Notes under the pieces: generated by a model | Database searches by the model: none | What the model saw: the letters and a program-made list of their open reading frames with translations, nothing else | Told to the model about the DNA's origin: nothing | Assembly: GCA_024734495.1 (NCBI GenBank) | Contig: JALMQS010000030.1 | Span: forward strand, 36,346,947 to 36,410,946 | DNA length: 64,000 nt | Direction: 5' to 3' | Source of the DNA: Forficula auricularia | Lineage: Eukaryota; Arthropoda; Insecta; Dermaptera; Forficulidae | Made by a program: the position numbers and the translations under genes | In this document: piece after piece, positions 1 through 10,241 of the stretch | Numbering within the stretch: the first letter of the stretch is position 1 | How the letters are laid out: every line of letters begins with the position of its first letter

Positions 1-216
1 GGTGTGGGGGGAGTTGACGGTGGGGGTAGAAGTGGGAGTGCAGTGGTGATGAGGGTACGGGGTTTCGGGGCGGGATTAGGGCTGGGTGGGTGTGTAGGTG
101 GCGGTGGGGGTACAGGAGGTGCTGTGAAGGGTGGAGGGGGATTTCGGGGATTAATATATAGCTTTTAACTGAAGCAAAAAGTTACCGAGCATCTCTCGGT
201 GCCCAGGTACTTATCT
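1..216 (+). mobile_element. Helitron-like non-autonomous element, G-rich body and hairpin end
   Basis: Bases 1-150 are a strongly G-rich, C-poor tract with many runs of three or more G. A short AT segment follows, then a hairpin (arms 184-189 and 195-200) and the tail motif GCCCAGGTACT. The same order (G-rich body, short spacer ending in a GAAGCAAAAAGTTACCG-type motif, hairpin) recurs inverted at 5.69-5.93 kb, so this is one repeat family. A hairpin about ten bases from the end resembles Helitron 3' ends, but the canonical CTRR terminus is not clear here. No coding sequence is seen. Confidence 0.5.
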
Positions 217-285
217 TAATAAAAAAAAGAGAACACAGGAGATTTTAAATGTTTATAATGGTGTTTCTCAAGTTCTTACCACTTT

Positions 286-440
286 TACCCCCCCCCCACC
301 CCCGGTTAGTTTTTGTATTTTTAGACTTTTGGGGCCCCACTGATTATGTATACAAAATTTGGCTGAGTTTGGTAAATGGCCCAGATTTTTAATTTTTAAC
401 CCCCCTCCACCCCCCTTAATTTTTGCTCGAAAATTAGCAA
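286..440 (-). repeat. Family A fragment
   Basis: This short piece matches the internal repeat of family A in reverse: a C-rich tract, TTTTTAGACTTTTGGGG, CACTGATTATGTATACAAA, then a second C-rich tract. It lacks both element ends. Bases 440-640 that follow are AT-rich with nothing recognisable. Confidence 0.6.
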
Positions 441-640
441 CCCTTGAAATTTCAAGAATTCAATCTACAGATACTATACAAAGTTCTGGAAGAATAAATT
501 AAGCAATTAAAACTACTTAAAGGTCTCTTCTATGTTCATAATAATAGAGATAATAGTTAAAATATTGATAATAATCTTGCAAAAGCATCTGGACAAATAA
601 ACATATTCTTTATGTAAATAAAGTTACTATAATTGTTTTT

Positions 641-1111
641 ATTTTAAATTAATTATCTCAAATGAGGCTTTATGAAAAACACTCGGAAACTGTTTTATTT
701 ATATATTATTTGAACAAGGGAATTAAAATTCTGTCTCTTCAGGTTATCTACAGCTTGCCTGTTATATGTGTTTTCTGAATGTGAGATGCCACAGGAGAAT
801 GAGGTGTTAACTGATATTGAAAATGTTGCTATGTCTTACTAGGGGTAAGTAATTGATGGTTTAAATATGATGAATATATGATGAAAATACTGCTGTAATG
901 TTTCTTGTATTGCAAATTGATATGCTGTGTATTTTAGACTGAAGATGGCAGAGAATATCCGCCGAAACTGTCTCCATGTGAAACAACAATAAAAAATTAT
1001 GATAAAGAAGATAGTTGTTCGATAATTAACCTTCTCCTGATCATAAGGAAACGATCAACAGTTTCCGAGTGTTTTTCATAAAGCCTCATTTGAGTTAATT
1101 AATTTAAAATA
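641..1111. mobile_element. Foldback element with hammerhead-like motif
   Basis: Inverted arms of about 54 bp (641-694 and 1057-1111) contain the same AAAAACACTCGGAAACTG core in opposite orientation. The interior carries at 939-973 the layout CTGAAGA, one base, GGC...GCC stem, GAAAC, TGTCT. The same layout is found at the Penelope-like copies elsewhere in the window. I read this as a short PLE-type or retrozyme-like remnant. No ORF is seen. Confidence 0.45.
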
Positions 1112-2315
1112 TTCTTTATGATTGTCCTTATTGAATTTAAATTTGAAATTACACAAATAAATTGGGTATTTTTAAAGACTTTTTATATATTTATATTAAC
1201 GGCATTTTGTGATAATTTTTTTTAATAAATTGAATAAAAATTTCAAAGTTTTTAAGAAGTTTATTTTAGCTCAGGACCGGGGGTTGGACATCCCTGGGGT
1301 AGACTCTCTTCTACATTTCGACGTCTAATTTAAAGGGCTGCAAGCTGTCAATTAATTCTTTGCTTTGACTGGATTTTGCACGAATCGTTGACGAGTTGAC
1401 GATTTTGCGGATCAGCAAGTTGGGGCGGGATCCTTCACGCCTTCAAATGATGCTGGATCCCTCGGGATTACGGGATCCCTACTAGGGAGTCTTTTTTTAA
1501 TTAATATATTTTTTGAGGCACCTTCTATATCGATAAGTAATAACGTAAATTTGATGGAAAAATATTTTCTTTTAGCGATTTAGAGGGTAAAATTAATCGT
1601 AGAATATATAGCGAGGAGTAGCACATATAATATATAGCGTGGGAGAGAAGGCAGGCAAGCAAGAAGTAGTCGGTTAGGGTTAAATAAAAATGCACATATA
1701 AAATTGGTACACGACACAAGGCGAGTGGACGCAGGTGAGCTTGTAGGGAAAGAGATGATACTATTCGATACACTTCGGGCTACCGTACCAGTAAGAGACC
1801 CCCGTTGTGTAGGTATCACCCCAATCTTCAAGTGTTTTTTTTTTTAAAAATGTCAGTTTATTCAGCAATTTATGTACATATGTTTATTTTTTTAGATCCC
1901 CTAACATTTTGGGATCTGGTATTACTAAATTTCATTTAACTCACATTGCCTAGGATGACATTCGGGGTTATTACATTTTTTATTTTTTTGTATTTTTTTT
2001 TCATATACATTATTATTTTACAAAAAATTTTTTTTTACAAAGAGAAAATTATTAATTAAATATTTGGATTTATGATAAATCTTTACAAATGGTTGTATGT
2101 GTGTGATGTATATTACAAATATCGATATTTTGTATATTTGTTTGTTTTTCTGTTAAAATACAACTTGTGTGTTGAAAGTGATTGAATATATGGCGCACTC
2201 TACCGACAGTTTTGTGAAGCGCCACAAATAAAAAGACTTTTTGCTATTTTTCTGGTATTTTTACATAAGTATATCTCGTAACAAGGGCGTTTTTTGCGAA
2301 ATAAATTTATATCTA
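1112..2315. other. AT-rich stretch without recognised gene
   Basis: The part at 1280-1480 is closer to balanced composition, and 1500-1830 has two overlapping antisense ORFs of 82-83 codons with no recognisable domain. The remainder is T-rich low complexity. I see no convincing exon, tRNA or element end. Confidence 0.4.
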
Positions 2316-2640
2316 TCTATCTACTCTAATTAAACGAGCAAAAATTGTTTATTTGTTTGTATCTTAGTTCTATTTTGTAAACGGCTCTACCGATTTTGAT
2401 GAAATTCACGAGTAAGGGGGTTTTTGGGGTGACAATTCGATCTGTCACGGTCTCATCTTCAGACAGACTAACTAAATTTTTTCGATGTTCACGTATTAGA
2501 GATTTTTTGTAGACCGAAATGCCATAGTTTCGCTCAATTTTTTTAATCAAATTAGTTTTAGCCGTTTTTGAGATATTTCGAAAAAAGCAGAAAAAAAAAC
2601 ACTTTTTTCATCCACGATTACAATACTTGACCATACCCTA
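2316..2640 (-). repeat. Family A-related remnant joined to an AAACGAGCA repeat
   Basis: The left part (2320-2460) matches a repeat also present near 61.5 kb and, inverted, near 6.2 kb, marked by ATTAAACGAGCAAAAATTG and an AAACGGCTCTACCGAT core. The right part (2470-2640) matches the hairpin-proximal end of family A in reverse, including the antisense of CAAGTATTGTAATCGTG. The 74-codon antisense ORF over it is repeat sequence. Confidence 0.5.
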
Positions 2641-2652
2641 TGGTAAAAGTAA

Positions 2653-2758
2653 AAAACCTCCCTTCACAGGTCGAGATATATTTATTTATTTATTTTTTTT
2701 ATTTAATTTTCAATTTTACAAATAAATAAATATATCTCGACCTGTGAAGGGAGGTTTT
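2653..2758. repeat. Near-perfect hairpin of 39-bp arms
   Basis: Bases 2653-2691 and 2720-2758 are reverse complements (core CCTTCACAGGTCGAGATAT), separated by a 28-base T-rich loop. It lies immediately beyond the end of the preceding family A remnant. It may be a small foldback element or the termini of a deleted larger one. Confidence 0.6.
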
Positions 2759-3359
2759 CCATATTTTATATACCAATTTTGTTTTTTATTATTAAAATAA
2801 ACTCGCTATATTTGAAAGTTAATTTTGATTTAACAACTTATTTATGGTTGTAGTTTGTAAGTGATTGCTTCGAGGGTGATATTGATTCAGGTTTTTCGTT
2901 TCCTAGGGCAAGGGAAGGGGTCTGGGGGTGGGGGTGGGGGGCCTTGCTGGCTGCCAGGGGCGCAAAAGGCCCCCCCCGACGACTAGGTAGGCGCTCTGTG
3001 ACGTGCCCGGAGTCAAATCAAACTACTGAAACACTATTACTTGAACGGAGATCATCCGATGATCCATCCTCTAATGAGCATTTGCCCTTTACGATTTACG
3101 AGATTCAATCTCTTTGGAATTTTATTTTTTAGAAAATAAGTGAAGGATTAGATTCAAGATAATTTTTTTTTTAATTATATGTTAGAAGGGTTGTTTTCTA
3201 CCAGCCTGAATGCTTAAATGAACAATCTGGGTGTTTGGGTTCAATCCCCGAGGGGTAAAAACAATAGTCCAGTCAAATTATGTTTTATTCATGAAAGTTT
3301 TGGAGTTAGTTCTGATTTTTTGCATATATATGGTTTTGGGATGCTGAATCCAAATCTGA
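2759..3359. other. Gene-free stretch with a G/C-rich core
   Basis: Bases 2900-3090 are distinctly GC-richer and include a 62-codon + strand ORF starting at 2944 that shows no recognisable domain and begins in a G/C-run. The flanks are AT-rich. No splice-site pair is persuasive. Confidence 0.3.
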
Positions 3360-4372
3360 TGTCTCCCACCAAAATTTCGTGACGCAACATTGTAGAAAAA
3401 GCAAAAAAATATGAAAATTTCCATTTTTTGACGGTTCTTTGTTTATAACTCAAAAAGTATCAACTTTTCGTAAATAACCTTCCTATTTAAAATAAAACTT
3501 CAAAAAATTTCCTACAAATTGTATTTTAAAGGTTTTTTTCTCCGATCTACCGTTTAGGCTCAAGCGCTAGTTGAAAATTGGCCTATTTTTTCTGTTTCGG
3601 TAAATCCCAAAAACTTTCACTTTTTTTGATATATTCCCATTTTGACCATGAAGGAGCACGTTTTTGACAAAGATTATTCTATACATTTTTAAACTAGATT
3701 AAATTTTCTACAATGGAAACAAACTTTCATCTTAAATGGATAAACGGTAATTTGAGCGCAATGAGGTTGAAGCTTTTTAAAATTTTTTTGCGAAAAATCG
3801 CAATTTTTCTTCCATAAAATGAAAACCACTCATCTCAGAAACTTGATTCTTATCTCATTCTCTATAAAATTGTGTTGACTTGAAGGTTTACTTGTATCAT
3901 TTTTTTGATAAAACTCTTAGATTTATAGATATCCAACATTTTCCATGACACTTCTGAGGATTCGGATCATATCCTGTCATTGAAAATGCTGGATATCTAT
4001 AAATCTAAGACTTTAATCAAAAAAAGTACGTCCAAGTAAACGTTCAAGTAAACAAAATTTCCTAGAGAATGAAATAAGAATCAAGTTTCTAGGATGAAGT
4101 GGTTTTCATTTTATAAAGGAAAAACTGCGATTTTTTGCAAAAAATTGCAGTTTTTTAACAACTTCAACCTCATTGCGGCACGGATTACCATTTATCCAAT
4201 TAAGATGAAACTTTGTTTAAATTGTAGCAAATTTAATCTAGTTTAAAAATGTATAGAGTGGTCTTTGTCGAAAACGTGCTCCTTCATGGTCAAAATGGGA
4301 AAAAATTAAAAAAAGTGCGAGTTTTTGGGATTTGGCGAAACAGAAAAAATAGGCCAATTTTCAGCTAACGTT
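3360..4372. mobile_element. Family J foldback element, copy 1
   Basis: Two long arms face each other around a centre near 3965. Marker segments such as AGATTTATAGATATCCA, the AAGGAGCACGTTTTTGACAAAG block and the GCCAATTTTC block occur on the left and, inverted, on the right. The right arm is shorter and stops where family G begins. It is non-coding. A second copy at 10.79-11.53 kb shows the full right arm, so the truncation here is real. Confidence 0.65.
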
Positions 4373-4384
4373 TGAACGTTTGAA

Positions 4385-4960
4385 TTGTTTTACTTTATCC
4401 AATGCGAAGCATGGGTAAAGTATTGTAATCGGTCTTGCGGCAAGCGCGACTTCAAAGGCTCCTCAGGTAAAGACTACGGAACCCATGGTCTGAATTAAAG
4501 TCACAAATTGTAGTATTCAATTAGGTTGAATTTTAGCACGTGACAGTTTTGCCAAAAATTACATGGGATCTCGTCGAGAGGCCAAAAGTGCGATTTTTTC
4601 AGGAAGTGCGTGCGGATGGATGTATGGATGGATGTATGTATGTTATCGCTTTTTTCGTCCACGATTTTTTCCACACCGTTGCACCGATTGAAATGAAATT
4701 GAAAACCTACCATTAGTTTAACAAAATGAAGCGCTGATTAGTTTTTGGTACATATCGGACCACAAACATTAGTACTTTATTTCAGTACTTTTTTAGTTTT
4801 TTCTAAATATCTTTGAAAATGACTTAACCAATTTTGATGAAATTTAATATCCTAATTAAGTACCTTGGGGACCACAAAAAAGGTTAAATAAAGTTTTAGT
4901 AAAATTATATTTTAAAGTACTTTACTCTAGAGTAAGATAGTACTTTTTAAATTCTTTATT
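4385..4960 (+). mobile_element. Family G element, copy 1
   Basis: An approximately 575-bp non-coding repeat that also occurs inverted at 30906-31482. It starts with ACTTTATCCAATGC, a GAA loop and GCATGGG, followed by AAGTATTGTAATCG. That start parallels family A (hairpin, then CAAGTATTGTAATCG), so the two families share a terminal design. It contains a GGATG-rich microsatellite near 4615-4645. The antisense 70-codon ORF in it is not supported as a gene. Confidence 0.6.
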
Positions 4961-5193
4961 ATTTTATTTTAAACATGGAACGCAAATAGGCAGTGATATA
5001 TGATTAATAATAAAGGAATAAAAATATTGATATTTCAAATGACTTTGGATAAAGTTTAGCAACGATCCGTTGCAGTTTATTTATATGTACTATCAGATAT
5101 CTTATTAAAGTGCATTTATTTAAAAATAAATAAATAGATAATTGCACATTTAAAATCAAAATGAATCCAAATTTTATGTAATATAAAGAAAAT
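4961..5193. other. AT-rich stretch
   Basis: Very AT-rich with short repeated AAATAAATA runs. I see no gene or element end. Confidence 0.3.
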
Positions 5194-5415
5194 AGTACCT
5201 CGAGCCACCGAGCGATGCACGGTAACCCCTGCCCCCCCCCCCGAAACCTCACACCTCGCCCCCACCACTCCACCCCACCCCAACCGCTTCTCCCACCCCG
5301 GATCCCCCACAACTTCACCCCACCTCCTACACCTCCCACATCCACCCCACCCCGCACCCAGTTTTTGTATTTCTATCTTTCTAATGGTCCACATATTATG
5401 TGTATACTTGTTTAT
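5194..5415 (-). mobile_element. Helitron-like G-rich family, inverted copy 1
   Basis: Inverted relative to the copy at 1-216. A hairpin at 5207-5223 is followed by a C-rich tract (5229-5345), then TTTTTGTATTTCTA and a TATTATGTGTATAC segment similar to part of family A. The C-rich tract produces open frames on both strands (5004-5526) full of proline or glycine. These are composition artefacts rather than genes. Confidence 0.5.
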
Positions 5416-5688
5416 ACTCGTACACCAATTTGCCCACATTCGTTCATATTGATAAACATTATAAAAAATAAATAGGAAAAATAATAATAAACAAAAATAA
5501 TCGTATAGTATCTGAAATAAAATCATAAAATTAAATAAGATTTCTTTCCAAGTTATATAAAAAAAGCCACTTCAACCACTTTATTTGTTATGAATCCACC
5601 TGTAATATTATGATTTAGACACCTGTTAATTAAAAACAAACAAAAAATAAATTAAATTACTATTAAAATATTACGCATATAAAGTTTA

Positions 5689-5930
5689 GTACCTGGCCAC
5701 CGAACGATGCTCGGTAACTTTTTGCTTCAGTTAAAACCTATATATCAATCTCCCAAACCCCACCTCGGCCCCCCGGACCCCCACCACTTCACCCCACCTC
5801 CTGAACGCCCTGGACCCCAACCACCTCACCCCTACATCTACCCCCACCGCCACCTCCACCCCCACTCCCAAAACCTAGTTTTTGAATTTCTAGCCTTCTG
5901 GCCCACAGATTATGTGTATATAGGTATATA
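5689..5930 (-). mobile_element. Helitron-like G-rich family, inverted copy 2
   Basis: A hairpin at 5699-5715 and the antisense of the GAAGCAAAAAGTTACCG-type spacer precede a C-rich tract (5755-5870) ending in a TTTTTGAATTTCTAGCCTTC segment. On the minus strand the sequence after the hairpin reads GGCCAGGTACTAA. The + strand 74-codon ORF across it is proline- and histidine-rich low complexity. Confidence 0.5.
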
Positions 5931-6179
5931 AATAAATATCGTATAATTTTTTTTTTAATTCAATTAAATTGCCAAATTCTAATATATAATGATAAGTTTG
6001 TGGGATTTAAAACTTGATTTATAATCAATTAAATTGTCTAGCTTTTAATATATTTTTATATTTGTAATGATCTTTTTGTGGGATGTAAAATTAAAAAACC
6101 AATTAGTTATTAGAAGGAAATTGAATAAAAATGTAAATAAACATTTTTATCGAGACAACCACCCGTGAATAATTAGTTC

Positions 6180-6355
6180 AATTAACAAAAAACCCATCAA
6201 AAACAACTTAGCCGAAGATGAGACCGTGACAGATCGAATGTCCAACACAAACCACCCCTAATCCGTGAATTTTATCCAAATCGTTAGAGCCGTTTTCGAG
6301 AACCCGATTGGCTATATATATATATATATATATACAAGATTTGCCTGTTTAATAC
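6180..6355 (-). repeat. AAACGGCTC repeat with (TA)n microsatellite
   Basis: Inverted relative of the repeat at 2320-2460: it carries the reverse of AAAACGGCTCTAACGAT and of GATCTGTCACGGTCTCATC. An 11-12 unit (TA)n run sits at 6312-6334. It is non-coding. Confidence 0.5.
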
Positions 6356-6412
6356 TATATATATTTGTCTAGAATTAATTTGTAACAACGCTTAGAGAAA
6401 TTTCTCTAGTAA

Positions 6413-6493
6413 ATTACGCTCTTGCCTAGAATCGAACCGACGAACTCTTGAACTATGGGCATCAGCTCTAGCGATTACACCATTGCAACATTA
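6413..6493 (-). repeat. tRNA-derived SINE head, minus strand
   Basis: Read on the minus strand there is an A-box-like TGGTGTAATCG (6472-6482) and a B-box-like GGTTCGATTCT (6429-6439) at a tRNA-like spacing. The acceptor-stem halves do not pair well, so a functional tRNA is unlikely. I treat it as a SINE promoter or degenerate tRNA. Confidence 0.5.
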
Positions 6494-6837
6494 ATATTTG
6501 TACCTTGATTTCTGTTACTAAAACTAGATATTTTTGATTTGGACTTTGTGTCGAGATAATATTGTATTCATTTGAACTCGAATGAAAATGAAAAAACACC
6601 AATAGATTTTAAATTAAGAAACATTAAATATATATTAATTAACGAGGCAAATTTGAAATATAATTGTCAGCGCGGATTTTAAACTGATGGCTCCAATCGA
6701 TTTTCATTAACCAGGCAAATTTGAAATATGATTCTAATTTGGACTCGAATTTTGAAATGAAAGACTCCAATTCATTTTAAATTAAGAAACATTAAATATA
6801 TTGATAATTGATAGAGTTTTTCTTTAGGAGACGGACT
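6494..6837. repeat. Short duplicated AT-rich segments
   Basis: AGGCAAATTTGAAATAT and AAATTAAGAAACATTAAATATAT each occur twice in this stretch, and the second occurs again near 43.99 kb and 46.1 kb at the outer ends of the family C foldback. This looks like eroded edge sequence of those elements. Confidence 0.4.
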
Positions 6838-7153
6838 GGTATAAATATGCAATTGGATGTTAATGAAAGCAGTCCACTGTGGTTGTAAAAAATACGACTA
6901 TAGAGGTTTTATTATTTTACATTTATTTGTTAAACCGACGTTTCGGAGATTTATTCTCTCCTTCTTCAGGGAGACAGAAAGTAATTATGTTTTGAACTAC
7001 TTTCATTGACTTTTTGTTACCCTGAAGTTAAGGAGAGAATAAATCTCCGAAACGTCGGTTTAATAAATAAATGTAAAATAATAAAACCTCTATAGTCTTA
7101 TATTTTTTACAGCCACCGTGGACTTGCTTTCATCAACATCCAGTTGCATATTG
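6838..7153. mobile_element. PLE-type foldback with two opposed hammerhead-like motifs
   Basis: Inverted arms of about 120 bp share an AAAACCTCTATAGT core and the block AAATCTCCGAAACGTCGG. On the minus strand 6933-6970 reads CTGAAGA, A, GGAGA stem, loop, TCTCC, GAAAC, GTCG, GT. The + strand counterpart at 7021-7060 is altered by a short insertion before the stem. The element has no ORF and looks like paired terminal repeats of a Penelope-like element. Confidence 0.55.
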
Positions 7154-7159
7154 ATTAAT

Positions 7160-7370
7160 TATTCCCCCCCCCCCCTTTGCCATTCAAAAAATTAAAGAGT
7201 AAGCGACTCTTTTAGAGAGACGATGTATTTTCGGTAGTTTACCGGTATACATTTGGAGTGTGGTTTTTTAAGAGGAATAAAATTTTTTGACCGAGACGCT
7301 GCCCGCCAGGACCACCCAGCCTTTCGAGGGCACGCCGAAGCTGCACGATAAGCTCGTATAATAAGATTTT
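7160..7370 (+). mobile_element. Family C fragment
   Basis: Matches the inner part of the family C arms: a C-run, TTTGGAGTGTGGTTTTTTAA, GAGGAATAAAATTTTT, CCGCCAGG and GAGGGCACGCC. The antisense 84-codon ORF across 7239-7493 is repeat-derived. The flank to 7500 has no other signal. Confidence 0.5.
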
Positions 7371-8185
7371 AATAGATTTAGAAACCTTATAAGTCACGTC
7401 AAATTTTCTTTGATTTTGTCCCCATATATTATTACTTTGAAGAATATTAAAGTATGTATAATTAATAAGATTTGATATTTTTAGTTTATACAATATTTAC
7501 AAGCAAATCAAGTAGAAAATTGGTAGCTTATCGAATAGGGAATTTAATTAGATCGAAAACGTTTTGATCCTTTGGAATTTAATCACATTTAATTATCATT
7601 AAAAGGAAACTCAACTATTAGCATCCTAAATGAATTGGAGAGGGGTAAGGGGGCGGCGGGGGGTGGAATCGATTACGTACGTACTGTACTAACTCACCCT
7701 TTATCAGATTCTAAGCAGGGGGGACGAATTCTCATTACAAAATGCATTTTTTATATTTTATTATCTTAAGTGCTAATAAAAGAGCTCAAATAAAGGTACA
7801 CCATTCCATCATTGGATTCTTTCCATCAAGTGAATCGGTAAATATTGATAAAAGAAGGATTGGAAAACGTTTGGAATATATTTAGACGAGAAAAGCACTA
7901 TCATCTATCGGCACGAGTACCTATATGGATGGACCTATATAAAAACCAATAATACCACTTGCTATTAACTCATCACAATTTCTCTGAGAGCCGTTTGAGC
8001 TGAAAACTTGAAAATTAGCATGAAGGATACTCTTTTAAGAAAGGTTCTTTAAAAATTCAAATTTTTAATGGGTAAAAAAATAAAAAATTAAATAAATAGG
8101 AAATACTTTAAAAATAATTTTTAATTATTTCTTTCTTTATGTTTTCAAAATAATTATACAGGGTTATTGGTAATTCGATAGATTC
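7371..8185. other. Gene-free AT-rich stretch
   Basis: No recognisable exon, RNA gene or element end. A short G-run region lies near 7640-7665. Around 7780-8050 the composition is more even but no frame is long. Confidence 0.3.
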
Positions 8186-8860
8186 ACAAAGAGAAACAAA
8201 GAGGTTGTCCTCTGCTTGATGCAAATAAACATATACACATATATATCAAGATGATATATCTGTATATATATTATTTATTTGTTTGAGACTATAGTTTCGA
8301 AGACTTTCATTTCATCATCAGTCTTTCTTCAATTATAAATGTTTTTCATGGAGTCAATATCATATGGATATTGAAAACTTGGTGTTCCTTCGTCACTGGA
8401 ATGCTAGGAACTAACAAAGACACTCTCTCCGGCTCACACTCAAATATAACCATATGTTTTCCTTTCTCCTTAGAAAAAGCTTTTTTCTAAATGACGAAAG
8501 GAGAAAGGGAAACATATGGTTATACTCGAATGTGAGCCCGGAGAGAATGTCTTTGTTAGTTCCTAGCCTTCCAGCGGTGACGAAGGAACACCAAGTTTTC
8601 AATATCCATATGATATTGACTCCATGAAAAACATTTATAATTGAAGAAAGACTGATGATGAAGACCAAGTCTTCGAAACTATAGTCTCAAACAAATAAAT
8701 AATATATATACAGATATATCATCTTGATATATATGTGTATATGTTTATTTGAATCAAGCAGAGGACAACCTCTTTGTTTCTCTTTGTGAATCAACAACTC
8801 TGCTACTCGGCAAAACAAAAACTTTTCAATTAATTCGATAGATATTTTGAAAGGGGTTAT
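8186..8860. mobile_element. Penelope-like foldback (paired terminal repeats)
   Basis: Arms of roughly 290 bp are near-perfect reverse complements from ACAAAGAGAAACAAAGAGG (about 8187) to the mirrored end near 8793, with a centre near 8480. The same arms flank GIY-YIG coding fragments at 24.9-26.0 and 59.6-60.5 kb, which ties this copy to the PLE family. The + strand arm keeps an intact hammerhead-like core (8652-8686); the minus copy (8287-8321) is altered in its stem. An outer tail at 8794-8860 carries TGCTACTCGGCAAAAC. The ORFs at 8411-8983 fall in the arms and are not genes. Confidence 0.65.
8652..8688 (+). ncRNA. Hammerhead-ribozyme-like motif in PLE terminal repeat
   Basis: Seen in order: CTGATGA (8652-8658), one unpaired T, stem GAAGAC/GTCTTC (8660-8665 and 8669-8674) with a CAA loop, GAAAC (8675-8679), a TATA loop, and GTC (8684-8686). 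This matches the core CUGANGA...GAAA...GUC of a type I hammerhead with a two-pair helix III. The extra base after CTGATGA and the very short helix I are departures from the canonical core, so activity is uncertain. PLE terminal repeats are known to carry such motifs. Confidence 0.5.
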
Positions 8861-8939
8861 ACTATAGTCAATTTCCAATAAATTTGACCCTATGAACCAG
8901 GGTCGAAAATCATTAGTTTTTGGAATTATCTGACTTTTA

Positions 8940-9320
8940 ATTTTTTTTTTTTTTTTTTTTGAAATTTCCCGACTTTCTACCAATAACTTCTTCTTACTCT
9001 TCTTCTTCTTCTTATTGATAGACCTGTGGTCTGTTTATCCTAACTCGTCTTTCTAGCTTTTTTTAGGCCGCCCTTTGCTTCCATTCCCTGTGTGTAAAAC
9101 ACTCAAAACCTCATAAATCTCCCAATCCACCCAGTTTTCTGAATGAAGAAATTCACTCGGAAGACACTCCCCAAAAGGAATCATGCACAATGAGCCTAAG
9201 ACCACGTAGACCACCCTCTCCCTCTCTTGAAAATGCCGCCAAAAGGAGAGCCGAAACGTCGAGAAATCCGAAAAATCTTTAATGACATTGAACCCATCCG
9301 CGGAAACCTCAATGAACATA
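8940..9320 (-). mobile_element. 3' tail of a LINE-like insertion
   Basis: A T-run (8942-8960) and a CTT repeat (8988-9015) followed by ATTGATAGACCTGTGGTC resemble the reversed (GAA)n tail of RTE-type LINEs or dependent SINEs, as at 63.95 kb in the opposite orientation. The antisense 88-codon ORF has no recognisable domain. The rest, to about 9300, is balanced in composition and unassigned. Confidence 0.35.
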
Positions 9321-9580
9321 TATATAGAATCGGTTTATCGAAAACGGCTCTAACGATTTCGCTAAAAATTGGTGTTCTTATCAAATCTCATGAGTTATTA
9401 GTCGTGTATAAATTTTAATCCGATAATAATAAAGAAAGGGGTGTAAATAAGGGTGGTCGTAAAATAAATATTTTAATCATTCATATATTGTCTTCGGTAA
9501 GTTGCAGAGCCTTGAAACTTAAGGTATTTAGATTCAAAAAGCTACCGAGCATCGCTCGTTGCTCCAGGCAATATGAGAGA
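9320..9580 (+). repeat. AAACGGCTC repeat ending in a Helitron-like hairpin
   Basis: The body matches the 410-bp tandem units at 23.9-24.5 kb (AAACGGCTCTAACGAT, CATGAGTTATTAG, GTCGTAAAATAAATATT). It ends in the hairpin ACCGAGCATCGCTCGTT (9544-9560), as in the 1-216 element. This links the two repeat types as body and end of one Helitron-like family. Confidence 0.5.
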
Positions 9581-9760
9581 CTATTTATAATATAAGCATA
9601 AATTAACAATTTATTTATTTTAAGTTTATCTAAGAAAATTTTCTTTATATTAGGGTGTTTCTAGCGTAAATAAGTTTTCACTTTTTTGTTATTTAATAAA
9701 TGTGAGCAAGTGAGCGATACCTTCATTATTATAAACTGATGGAGATAAATAAATAAAAAG
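9581..9760. other. AT-rich stretch
   Basis: No feature seen beyond low-complexity AT runs. Confidence 0.3.
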
Positions 9761-10241
9761 GGTATTAAATAAATTTTAATTTTCTCATTAATATATCAAA
9801 GAATAATTGATACGTCAACAAGAATTAATTTGACCGCGCTGATTTGAAAAATATATTTTTATCTCGCGAGACTAACTGCGGATTACGCTATTGGAGTCTG
9901 CGGAGTATTAAGTCTGGACCAAGAGAGAAAAGATGTAATCCACTTAGCTACAATCCAACGTCATTTCGCGTATAGCCCGCTGAGATTTCAAATTCACTCG
10001 GTGATCCATCCGAATGTCTAGCGGGCTATACGCGAAGTGACGTTGGATTGTAGCTAAGTGGATTACATCTTTTTCTCTCTTGGTCCAGACTTAATACTCC
10101 GCAGACTCCAATAGCGTAATCCGCAGTAGTCTCGCGAGATAAAAATATATTTTTTCAAATCAGCGCGGTCAAAATAATTCTTGTTGACGTATCAATTATT
10201 CTTTGATATATTAATGAGAAAATTAAAATTTATTTAATATC
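9761..10241. mobile_element. Near-perfect foldback element, 220-bp arms
   Basis: Arms 9761-9981 and 10020-10241 are almost exact reverse complements around a 38-base spacer. They begin and end with ATTAAATAAATT-type sequence and contain TCTCGCGAGA and the AAGTGGATTACATC block. The arms differ at only a few positions, implying a young insertion or gene conversion between arms. It is non-coding, with no clear target duplication. Confidence 0.7.

Noticed and set aside
5004..5526. Three overlapping ORFs of 86-136 codons, glycine- or proline-rich
   Set aside because: They arise from a one-strand C-rich tract in a repeat. No domain, and the frames are open on both strands.
6413..6493. A tRNA gene on the minus strand
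   Set aside because: A- and B-box motifs are present but the acceptor stem does not pair and no convincing anticodon loop can be drawn; a SINE head is more likely.
9227..9270. A further hammerhead motif around GCCGAAACGTCGAG
   Set aside because: GAAACGTCG is present but no CTGANGA precedes it at the right distance and the stem does not pair.
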